Below, piece after piece: positions 27,968 to 39,063 of a stretch of 64,000 bases of DNA. The stretch is from Mercurialis annua (lineage: Eukaryota; Streptophyta; Magnoliopsida; Malpighiales; Euphorbiaceae), in the NCBI RefSeq assembly GCF_937616625.2, contig NC_065571.1:48469651-48533650 (forward strand). Direction: 5' to 3'. Both the position numbers and the translations under genes were made by a program. Below the pieces are notes generated by a model that saw nothing but the letters and a program-made list of their open reading frames with translations, did no database searches and had not been told where the DNA came from. Numbering within the stretch: position 1 is the stretch's first letter; every line of letters starts with the position of its first letter.

Positions 27968-29099
27968 AAATCTATATATCACGAGTACGATGGTTTATAA
28001 TATTGAGATAATTACACCAAATCACTCAAAATCTCAAAAGTTTATGTTAGTGACCCAGCTTTTTTTTTCTTGCAAAAATCCCTCAATTTTATGAAATGAT
28101 TTTCATGCCTACCTTTTTATATTTACATCTACTATTTTATCCCCATTGTATATTTTATAGTGTGTCTGTTACTATGAATCATTTCCTGCACTTCATCTTT
28201 CTTCTTCGATTTTTCATTATTCTCTCATTTTTACTCCACAACATCTCAACTGCTCAACTGCTCAACATCTTAATTAATGTTAGAATATGGATGTGATTGA
28301 TTGCTGGTTAAACCATCGGCCGTCGGACATGGCTATGGTCGGCTGCGGCGGTGGTCGGACTTGACGGTGGTGGCTTTGCTAAAACTCTTGGACTTACAAG
28401 TAGTGGAGCAACGCAGAGATTGGTTAAGAGAAGAACTCGAATGATTCTTTTATTTCTTTGGCTTTGTTCATATTTTTTGACATCGCAACAAGATCTACTT
28501 CTGATGAAACTCCGATCATGGCAGCGGAGGCTGCGGCGGTGAAATTTTGAAAAAGGAATTTGTATAAGAGTTTATCAGCGAATGCGAAAAATTGACGTTC
28601 AGGTGGTTAATATTGATATCTGTAAGAAGTAGTACTTCAGATTCTTAAAAGTAGAAGAGAAATAAAAACGAACCTTGAAAACATTGTTTAATAGATTGCT
28701 CATGGTGAAAAGAATGGTGTTTTTGGTGGAAAATAATGAACCTTGTGATGATGCAGCAAAAACTGCAAATGGAACTAATAACGACATGCAGTTCCTGAAC
28801 ACTACACTTTTTTCAATTTATTCAAGTAATTTTTAGTTTTTTTCATATGGTAATTGATATTCTTGTGCTTTTCGAGCTCCTTCCAAATTATATGGGGTAG
28901 AAACTAGAAAAACAAAATACAGATTAAAATATAATAACAACACTTAGCTTGTCATTTTTAAATTTCTATCATATTCAACACCTCAGATCTTTAACGTTAA
29001 ATCTCATCTTGTAGAAGATGACACTTGGAGAGTAAGAAAATTGCAATTAAAAAAGAGAAATGCTTTTAATTTTTCTCGAAAAAGAGTGAACATAAAAAG
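27968..29099. other. Intergenic DNA upstream of RPL24
   Basis: Contains the RPL24 promoter. A minus-strand frame at about 28802-28677 (MSLLVPFAVFAASSQGSLFS ...) ends at AAG followed by GTTCG and could be a short first exon or chance; no family recognised. Confidence 0.3.
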
Positions 29100-30250
29100 T
29101 GAGTCTATAATTTAAATCAACCTGATGTTAATCTGATGTGAACCTATATCAACTGAACCATTTTAATTCATCTTTTTATAAAATTTATCTTACTGCTCTT
29201 TACAATTTTAACTGACATTTTATATAGATAAATTTTTGAGATTTAGTGTAATGTACAAATTGAATATCGGTAGTCTATAAAACTAAAAATCAACCTGATG
29301 TGAACCGGATATGAACGTATATTAACTGAACTATGCTAATTCATTTTTTATAAAATTTGTATTGGTGATCTTTACGATCTTATCCGATCTTTCACATAGA
29401 GAATTTTGAGATATAGTCTATTATAAGAATTGGATAACTGTTTTTAAGTGAAATATAACTGAAAACAACCTGATGTGAACTTATCAAATGAACTAGTTTA
29501 GTTCAATTTTTAATAAAATTTATTTTGCTGCTTTTTAAAATCTTAAATGACATTTTATATAGAGAGAATTTTGAGATTTAGTGTAATATACAAATTGAAT
29601 ATCTCTTTTAAGTTAAACGTATTTGACAATCTATAAAAACGAAAATCAACTTGATGTAAGCCTGATGTGAACCTATATTAACTGAACTACCTTAATTCAA
29701 TTTTTAATAAAACTTGTCTTGCTGCTTTTTACAATCTTAACTGATATTGAAAGAATTTTTGAGATTTAGTGTAATATACAAATTGAATCTCTTTTAAGTG
29801 AAATATATTTGATAGTTTATAAAACCAAAAATCAATCTCATGTGAACCTTATGTGAACGTGATGTGAACCTATATTAACTGAACTATCTTAATTCAAATT
29901 TTAATAAAATTTGTCTTGCTGCTTTTTACAATCTTAACTGATATTTTATATTGAGAGAATTTTTGAGATTTAGTGTAATGTACAAATTGAATCTCTTTTA
30001 AGTGAAATATATTTGATAGTCTATAAAACAAAAAATCAACCTGATGTAAACCTATATCAACTGAACTACTTTAATTTAATTTTTAATAAATTTTATTTTA
30101 TTACTTTTTAAAATCTTATCTGATATTTTATATTGAAATAATTTAAAGATATAGTCTATTATAAGAATTAAATAACTGCTTTTAAGTGAAATGTAATTGA
30201 GAATCTATAAAACTGAAAAGCAACCTGATGTGAACCGATATGAACCTGAA
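29100..30250. repeat. Tandem satellite-like array, about seven units of 170-200 bp
   Basis: The motif CAACCTGATG-TGAACCTATAT followed by TAACTGAACTA and later TCTTGCTGCTTTTTACAATC recurs near 29120, 29290, 29467, 29648, 29830, 30038 and 30220. Two subtypes alternate irregularly: one has GAGATTTAGTGTAATGTACA, the other GATATAGTCTATTATAAGAA. Units are clearly diverged. No coding potential. Confidence 0.75.
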
Positions 30251-30554
30251 ATAATACCATATACTGAACTATTTTTATTAGGCATACTGCTGCAATTCTT
30301 CACATTACAAAGCATATATAAAAAAAAGTTGATTTTAAAGAACAATCTAACAATAAGCAAAAGTATATCTAAGCAAAAGTATTAATTCTTGCAAACATTC
30401 AAATCAATAAACAATTGGCTTAACAAATATGATTCTCACTACCATTCTTTAATGAATTAAAATATTATGAGTCTTTCAATAACCAATAGTTTGTAATGTG
30501 TGGGAATAGCATCACTAAGCACCCAAGTCTGAAGATCAAGTATCTCCATTAGCG

Positions 30555-30856
30555 CAAGAATAATGACCAATAATAGCACCAGTTAGAGCTGTAACCATTC
30601 TTGATTCTTTCGAATCCAAACAATACTCTTCCCCACCATTCCACCGTTGGACAACACTTGTATCCTTACACAAATCAAGACTGTATCAGTTTTATAGCAT
30701 TTAATTAGCAATTTAAGAGAAAAAAATAAAAGTTAATTACTAATTTCTCTGGCAGCCTTCTTTTGAAATCAGCATCAATTCATCTCTTCCTTTCTTCTCC
30801 GACTTTCATAAGTTTGGATGATGTGAGAAAAAACTGCAAGGATCATACCTTCAAAC
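30555..30856 (-). pseudogene. Unclassified coding-like fragments left of the retrotransposon
   Basis: On minus, an exon-like stretch 30856-30775 (after a TTACAG acceptor) reads RFEGMILAVFSHIIQTYESR and on to a stop. A second one, about 30690-30555, reads DLCKDTSVVQRWNGGEEYCL, DSKESRMVTALTGAIIGHYS and CANGDT to a stop, after a GATACAG acceptor. Between them, text reading ELMLISKEGCQRN is in another frame. The residue composition is protein-like, but I recognise no family. It could be a small gene, now frameshifted. The 5' part would lie at 50047-50075, across the retrotransposon. Confidence 0.25.
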
Positions 30857-30937
30857 CTGTAATTAAATTAATTATAAGGATAATGATTATTAATCTATAC
30901 AAGAAGAGGAAAAAATGAAATAAAAATAGAGTAAAGA

Positions 30938-31769
30938 TGTCACGACCCAAAACTATTGAGCCGCAGCCGGCGCTAGGGAACGGGAGTGGTAGCTCCGGAA
31001 CCCGTAGCAAGCCTAAAATCACAATTACTTTTTTCGCAAATAATAAATGAATACATTAAACATTTAACATTAAACAACGGAAGCAACACATTTATATATA
31101 TCATATAATCAAACATGTACACTAACTGTTTCAAAACCTCGCGGGCTCTAGTTACCGTACCCTGTACGAACTGGCCCCGCGGTACTATATACATCAGTTA
31201 GTGTTTCAAACATCTCACTGGCATCTGGGGCCGTGGATTATATACAACGTACGTAGCCTATCAAAAAGCATATAAACAAAGACAGCAGTTAATATATACA
31301 ATCAAAATAAACTGCTGACTAGGCTACTATTCTGTCGACACAGGACCACTACTGCAGCATTCACAGAAGTCAGGAACTAACATATACCGCTGACTTCTGG
31401 ACTTCAAAATTGGCTTCTAGCTAGGTTCACAAACTAAGCACCTGAAAGACATCAAAGGTGAGGGATCAGTATTTGGGGAAATACTGAGTGAGTTGACATT
31501 TACTAACAGTATTAATATAGAAACATAGCATCGCATCTCAGGAAAATATTAATATAAAACATATAAACATGTATTTGATCCGTGTGAAACTAATATCCTA
31601 GCATGCGACACATTTCTCGAATAATCATTATCATTCAACCCAATCGTAAATATCAATCGCGAGTCCAACTCGCTGGTGGCCCAGCCACTAGATACGGGGA
31701 CTCCAGACTACACCGTAGCCGAGTGTTCACTCGTATCGAAATCATAAACCCAATCGTAAATTTCATAAT
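30938..31769 (-). repeat. Outer element, left LTR, first part
   Basis: Matches 47495-48326 of the right LTR nearly base for base, ending with the ATAAT target of the inner element (31765-31769). In element orientation this is the 3' end of the 3' LTR. It contains the conserved block CAGTATTTGGGGAAATACTG near 31470. Confidence 0.92.
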
Positions 31770-34410
31770 TGTCACGACCCAAATTATTGAGCCGAGACCG
31801 GCGCTAGGGAATGGGAGTGGTAACTCCGAAACCCGTAGCAAGCCTAAAACCATTAATAATTTTTCGCAATTGAAAACATATTATTATATATAAAACGTTT
31901 TCAGAAAACTCTTTAAATAATATAATATAGATATTAAAATATCATATTAGAGTTTACATTCAAAACTAACTATTTGAAATCAATTTACCAATCTTAGATT
32001 GACAACTACTGACTACTGCAGCTCATGTAACTCATATTTGTGCAAGTCCAATGACTTCTGGCACAATGGAGATGGTTTGTCTGATCCGACTTCTACTACC
32101 TGCAAACATCAAAGTGAGGGGTCAGTATTTGGGAAAATACTGAGTGAGTTTGCAAGTTACTTATAGTATTATCAAAATATAGCGTCACACGCTTAATACG
32201 TATGCAAATTCCATACATAATATAAGCACACAGTAAACGTTCCTAATTAACAGACTCTATCAAAACTCTAATCCTTGATTCGGTAAACTTGTATAATCGA
32301 ATCAACTTGATCCAAATGGTCCAACCCGGGAGTGTTCACACTCGACCACGTCAGTCGCAACCAATCTCTTAATCCCAAAGTGTGAGTCCAACTCACTGGT
32401 GGGTCCAACCCACTAGATACGGGGCTCAGGTTACTTAACCGAGTTCACTCTCGTGGGGCTCAGGTTATTTTAACCGAGTTCACTCTCGTATCGCACTCTT
32501 ATCGTATGCGCATTTCGTAATCTCATAGACAATCTAGACACGCTAGAATGACTTACTGATAATCTCATAGCCTATTGACACTCAATAGGTATTGACTTCT
32601 ATAGATCTCATACTAGCTATTCATATTTAAACAATGAATACAAGAACGTGCATAATCAAACTCATCAAGCACAATATCTTATATGAACAAATCATATAGA
32701 TACAATGTATATAATAATAACATTCATAATATAAGAAAATGACTTTTATAATAATACGTGAAAGTAAATTGCCACTCACAGTGACCGCTATCCAAAAACT
32801 GCATTATTATAATTCCACAAGCGTAAGCTCCTTTCGTTGTCCAATCACATAACCACTCCAGCTAACTGGCTTGGTAGCTCGTCGGTACGTCAGTTACTTA
32901 ATCGAGTTACCTATACGTTTAATCCATAAACGTGGGCTTAGTATTCAAATTCCTAAGTTATAAACTTAGGTTAACATAATCGTATTTCAAATACGATTCT
33001 TAACTTTGATAGTATTCTAATACTTACTCGAGATATTCGTCATATCTCTTATTCATCAATTCTTAAACTTAGGTTCCTTATATCTCGGAACCTTAATCGA
33101 ACTCATTATGTTCGATATCCAAATTTCTTATTTTCGGGGTCCGTGATACACTTTTAATGTCCGACGTACTTAAAGTCGGAAAACGGGGTCATAGCGGGGC
33201 GAAAATATCGTATAAGTGCTTCACGTAAACTATGCGCCCGCATAGTCTACTTGCGCGCCCGCGCAAAGTACTTGCGCGCCCGCGCAAGTTTGTTACGCGC
33301 CCGCGTAACATTGTTACGCGCCCGCGTAACTATGTTACGCGCCCGCGTAACTTTGTTACGCGCCCGCGTAACTTTGTTACGCGCCCGCGTAACTTTGTTA
33401 CGCGCCCGCGTAACTTTGTTACGCGCCCGCGTAACACTCGTTCTTGGCCATTCCGACGTGCTTCCGGCGTGAAAACGTCCCAAACACATCCGAAACGCTT
33501 AATCTAAGCTCAAAACACTAAAATCCAATTCTAATATCGATTAAAACGATATAATCGTTTCGTGGCCTAAAACTTTGAATCGATATAACTTAAAATATAT
33601 CCGTTTAAACGGTAAAACGACTAGCTTACCGCGATTCGCCTCTTGAATACGATCAATTCGAGCTATTAAACGTCGGAAACGGACGAGAAACGGAGATCGA
33701 GCGACGGATCGAAACGATCGCTCTTTTCTTTCTTTTCTCCTTCTGGAGATTTCTTTCTTCTCTGATTCCTTATGATTAAGGAAAGGTGTATATATAGTTT
33801 GGCAAATTTGCCAGTTCAATCCTTCATTTCTTTAACTTAAACCATTTCTCTTTTAAACTTTAATAATTAACCAAATGGTTAAATTATCCTTCTAACTCAA
33901 TTACTTACGTATTATTTATATCCAAATAAATAATACTAACCAAAATTATTATTTCCATCAATAATCTTCTAATTGCTATTTCCGAGGCTTAATTGGCTAA
34001 TTTGCACTTTGGCCCTTAAAACTTTTCAAAAGTTACAATTTAGCCCAAACGCATCCGCGTCCAAATTTTAAAAGGTCTCCGATTGACCCGAAACTTTTAC
34101 CACATATACTATAAAACATTTCGCGGACCTTGGCGAAATAATTTCCATTTTAAGCCGTAGTGGCTAAATTACCACTTTAGTCCCTGTATCTTATTTCGAG
34201 CTTTTCTTGATATTTCTCCTTCTAATTCCAATTCTAACTTTAGAATTGAAATATAATATTAAGTTTCTCGAAATAATTTTTTTTAAAACCGTCCTGCTAA
34301 TATTTTATACTTATCTTAATTTCTCGGAAATCCTTCCGATATCGCTACTCTGGCGATGCAACACTGGACACGTGGTCCAATTAAATACTTAAATATTTTG
34401 GGGCATTACA
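31770..34410 (-). repeat. Inner element, left LTR (3' LTR in element orientation)
   Basis: Reads TGTCACGACCCAAATTATTG at the left and GGGGCATTACA at the right. On the minus strand a TATA box (TATATATA, 33789-33796) predicts a start near 33760, so the palindrome array at 33229-33435 lies in the transcribed part. Pairs with 39064-41768. Confidence 0.92.
33229..33435. repeat. Palindrome array in inner left LTR (1 + 2 + 7 units)
   Basis: One ACTATGCGCCCGCATAGT, two units with TTGCGCGCCCGCGCAA, seven units with GTTACGCGCCCGCGTAAC, spaced at about 21 bp. Each is two complementary arms of 7-8 bases around a central CC. The unit types differ in both arms together, so complementarity is kept. Confidence 0.95.
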
Positions 34411-34423
34411 TTCTTCCCCCCTT
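34411..34423 (-). other. Polypurine tract of inner element
   Basis: TTCTTCCCCCCTT on plus (AAGGGGGGAAGAA on minus) directly adjoins the inner end of the left LTR. This is where plus-strand DNA synthesis is primed and fixes the element's orientation. Confidence 0.85.
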
Positions 34424-36289
34424 ATAAAAATTCGTCCTCGAATTTTCATATACTCTTCTTACTTACTTTAATCCTTTTTTACATCTAGAATTGTATTCAT
34501 AGTAGGAATACCGTGTTCGTCTTTTAATGCTGGTCAGCGCAAGGAATCGTCATTCCAATTTCTGTACTTCTTGCACTTTGATGTCAGTTATCACTGACAG
34601 CCTCACTTTTGATTTCATCTCTTTGAACTTTTAGTTTCTTACTGCAATCCAATGGCAGTTCGTCTTAATGACATCTTATTACTAAAGACAATAATCTTTG
34701 TCATTCAACATCTCCCTTTTATGACGACATTAGTCGTATTCATATGTATCTACGATTCGCCGTTCTTAATTCTTTACTTTTGTAGTCTCTTCCACATGGC
34801 CGTCATCACGGTCTGGTTCTTATTTGTCATTATGTTGGGATTTTTATCCCATTATCCACTATTCTCTTTTTGTCTCGTCACTTTACTTCTCATATGAAGA
34901 TTCTCTCGTTATCGTCGTTAATCATGGTTATCCATGAGGTGAATCCTCAGGACATATCCTTATGAGGTCTTCACCTTTCTTGTAAAGCATACTTAACCTT
35001 CTTCTTGCATCTTGATATCTCGTATACCTCTTTATTTGTTTGCATATCCATTGATCTATTTTCTTTTTCTTAAGCATGACGTACTATTCTTTGAAATTCC
35101 TCGTCTCTTCTTATCTCACGTCGATCTGTTTCATCAATCTGGTCTTCAATCAGATAGGATTCTCATATTAGTCACTGACTTCTTATTTTAATAAGATAGT
35201 GCGTGACCAATACTCAGATAAGCTTTCTTTGCTTATAATCCCTAAATGAGGATCTTTATCCTTTTCCAATCTTATACTTGCATCAGAATGTCCTCTGATG
35301 ACATTGTTACTTGCTCCATATTTGATCTTTTTATTCATCATAATCTAACTCTTTCTTATCGATTCGTTCCTTCCAATTCTCAATCTTAATTGGCTCTTAG
35401 CTTACAAACCATTGTTCTTTACTATCACGTAGTGTTAAACTTACTTCTCACTACTATTCATGATCTTGCTACTTCACTTGTTATTCCTACTTTTGCTCAT
35501 ACTGCAGACGTACTTCTCCGTAACTTTCTTTGACTTCTCGTCCTTTGTTAATCAATAGGATTAATAGTCTAAATGCTATGATCCTATGGTATTCTTCTTG
35601 CGTTCTCTATTCACGCTTTTATCGTGTTTCTTGATCATTTTCTATTGCATTCTTTGTTTTCCTTCTCAGCGCATCTTTTACATCGTGTACTACTTGCTTT
35701 TATTATCCACAACATCGATCATTAATAGAGAGTTGTGGCCTTCTTCGTCTAATTTTCTCGATGTAGTGCGTTCTTAATCGTATATATATCATCTTGTCGT
35801 ATTGTACTATCATCATGGTCGTCTGTAAAGCCGATCATATGCGGGTATCACCTCTATCGCATCTTGTATTCTTAATATTTCTTGTTTCGGCACTCTGAAC
35901 GTCGATTACTAATTAAATAATGGGTCACAATTCTTTTGCCTGAATTATCGATGTAGTGCATTCTCGATCATTTACATATCGTCCTATTGTGCCCTTACTG
36001 ACATCTTAACTATCAGTGGATCCTTTCATATGACTCTATCATCTTTATCCCTTTTTGTTTCTATTCGTTGACGACTACATAGAATTTAATCCATATGATC
36101 CTCTCGTCATCTTTCCACGTGACTTTCTCTTTTTCATTTCTCAATAATTCTTATCAAGTTCCCTTGCAATATACGCAAGTTATTCGTACTTTTTCAACTC
36201 TTATTATTTGAACTAACTTCTTAGTGTTCTTAAATCTATCTTAGAATCCTTATACTATATCATACAAGTCATATACTTTTGGCACTTCT
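34424..36289. other. Inner element internal region, no coding sequence recognised
   Basis: The plus strand is strongly pyrimidine-rich (the element's sense strand purine-rich) with only short frames. No polymerase motif found in any frame I examined. Confidence 0.6.
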
Positions 36290-36870
36290 CTGACCATACG
36301 CAGAAAGTCAGTGGAATATTGTCCCACTGGTAGTGTTCCTTGTAATAAGGAGCGCATTCGCCTTCTATTCTGATCCAGAGTCACTTATGTCCAACTGTTG
36401 GCTATCTCTGTATCCTTCCTCAAATTGCGACATTTCCGTATATTGGACCAGAAATACTCGCTCTGGTACTTCTCTACATCGAGCTCGTCTGATAATCTTT
36501 ATTTTAATGACCAATAGCCTTCATTAGACATTCTTTATCTAATGATACTTTACTGTATCCTGATTTTATTCTTTGCATCGCTATACTCCTATCTCGTTAA
36601 CCATCTTGTGGTTCTCGAACTCTCTTGATTCGATCCTTCATACAATTCATTAATCCCGAAGTGTATCAAGTTTAACTAATTAAACTTGATTATCCTCTTA
36701 ACTATCATTTTTAATAGATACTATACTTCTTTCTGTATACATCCTTAACAACTCGTTCTACGTTGGTCTATAAATCCGTAGATAACTTATACTTGGAGTT
36801 TTTGAGGTAATGTCTTTAGATTTCTATAATAACTCTTCTTCCTCGAAGTCCTCTTCCTGAGGATCTTTTT
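36290..36870 (-). pseudogene. Broken gag relic of the inner element
   Basis: Blocks match the outer gag gene: CGCAGAAAGTCAGTGGAATA (36299-36318) against CGCAGAAAGTCAGTAGAATA (46385-46404); CCTCAAATTGCGACATTTCC against CCTCAAATTGCGGTATCTCC; and TCTTCCTGAGGAT (about 36848) against the acidic-tract codons. Frameshifts and stops interrupt it. It shows that the two families share a Gag ancestor. Confidence 0.7.
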
Positions 36871-39047
36871 CTAGGAATGTATCAAACAAATTTGATCGTG
36901 CCTAATACATCTTAATCCTTTAAGGATCATAATCAATCTTCTATACTGATCACATCACTCTTTATTTGATTTAACTTGAAGTTTAAGGCTAACACTTCAC
37001 AAACATCCATTACGTTTGTACCTTTCACAACTTACTATTCCGCTTCATAACCAAAATCTTAAGGTGGAAGTTTCAACTCTCAATCCACCGATTACAGTTC
37101 TTGTTGTTTGTCTCTTGATCTAAGTACCTTGATCTTTCCCGATTATCCTTAACTGGAACTAATAGTTGAAAGAATTTCCCAAATCGGGTCACAAACTTAG
37201 TTCATGTTATTTGGTCTTTCACCGCTCTAATTGCATGTCGGAACTAATCATAGGTTGAACCTTTCATCGACATCTTCATCGACATTACTGTTTGTCCTTC
37301 ATCCGCTTGATGTGTACGAGCATCTTACTTTACTTTCCTAGTGGATTTAGCATACCACTTGATCCATCAAACTCTTTTAGTCTTAACTTAAGTATACTAA
37401 CATCAAATCTCTATAGGTGTTCCTTTCTTCACGTTGATACTATCTTTATATCCATCGTCCTATTATTGGCACACAATTCCTTATATCAGTTACTTTTACT
37501 GCTAACTGATTCTTAATGTCGTTGGGTTATTGCGGTACTTCTGATGCCTGTATATTCCCACTTTACCTTGTTAGGTTCCCGTTGACCTTCATCGCATTTC
37601 TGACCTTTGCAGGCCTTGGACTAGGTTGCATTCGCCTTTGTCACCTCGATCTTCCTTCTTACGCCTCATATACTTGCTGTGCAACAGCACGCGTTCACGC
37701 AATTCTACGTTCCTAATATAGCGATTATATAAAGGAATACTAATAAATTCCTTAAAATATAATCCTTACTAATTATCACGTCTAATCGCTGTCCACGTAC
37801 GCTGGACTCTAGGGACGTCTCCTTCCTTTAGACTTTCTAGGGTTACGTCTCTTATTGCAAGTCTTGTGGGTGTTCTGACTCATCGTATACTGGCCAATTA
37901 TCTAAACACATACTCGCGTTGTATATGTTAAACGCATAATACTATCGTAGATATAAGCATCTATGTTGGCCGAATTCAAGAAAATCAGTGTCCCCTAGAT
38001 TTTCTTGGTTACTTAACGCATCTTAAGTCTTGCGAGTATTCCGCTCACATGGACTTAATCAAACATCATCAGGATCAAATCACATCATACATGTTCTATA
38101 CATTATTAATCGAACACATATATCATTCTAACTGTGTCCTAGCCTTTTTAGTCAAGGCTAAGTTTATTAACTAGAGACACAAATCCTATGTTCTCACAAT
38201 TATACTTATTCATTCGCCTCGTGGCCTTGATCACAGCTTGCTCGCGAGCACTTCACTTCCATCACAGAGTTCTGGTCTAGGTATACTCACATTAAAAACA
38301 AAACTCTTTCAAAACTCTTTCAAATAAAACGACTCATTTGAAAATTTCATTTAAATCTTAGCAAAATTGTGCACTAGGGTGATGACGTCTCTCATCCCCA
38401 AAGAGTTGCCACATCTCACCTCTTCGTCTGAACATAATGCATATGATGCATGTCCTATTAATGCATGTATTGATGTATGTAGTGATGCATTTTCTATCGA
38501 TATCGTGGCAATTATCAATGGCTATTACGGGTCTAGGCACAATTATGCTTTCAGAATCGTTAAACAAATAACTTTTAAAAGTTATAAACTTTACGTTTTG
38601 TAAGTTCTCTAGACCTTTAAACTCTGTACCTGGAAAGTTCTTCAACTTCTGGAACTTTCCATTCCTTCTTCTCACTCTTTCTAAAATTTCGATCGATCGA
38701 ATTCTATAGCATCTATCACGTTATCTGATGCTAAGAACACATATATATGACATCAAATCACAATCATACCAATAGTATTCTATTTATAGGAGGCAATACC
38801 TCTCCTAAAAGCTTCATCTCAAAAAGCATATCATGTATGTCTGTCTCATCGAAACAACATATACGTATATACCTCGTATATAAGTGTCACAAAAACAAAT
38901 AAGCATTTCACAAATCAATCTGTCATACCGATCACAAAGTAAATCACACTAACAACTTGGATCAGACAAACCTCAACTCTAAAGCTGCAGTAGTTCCTAG
39001 GTTACTTAACTGACAAACACATCTTAGCAGAGGTAACTGGACCAACT
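36871..39047. other. Inner element leader and internal region
   Basis: No open gene. A block near 38375-38460 (GATGACGTCTCTCATCCCCA, AAGAGTTG, ATGATGCATG) resembles 45260-45335 of the outer element. In the inner element it lies on the primer-site side of the gag relic, in the outer one on the far side of gag. Confidence 0.5.
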
Positions 39048-39059
39048 GCTCTGATACCA
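39048..39059 (-). other. Primer binding site of inner element
   Basis: GCTCTGATACCA on plus is TGGTATCAGAGC on minus, the usual plant initiator tRNA-Met primer site, four bases from the LTR. Confidence 0.9.
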
Positions 39060-39063
39060 CAAT

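Noticed and set aside
33232..33507. Open frames with repeated ARPRNFVT or RARNKVT peptides in several frames and on both strands
   Set aside because: They are translations of the 21-bp palindrome array (length divisible by three), with no start context and no conservation expected. The same applies to 40526-40864.
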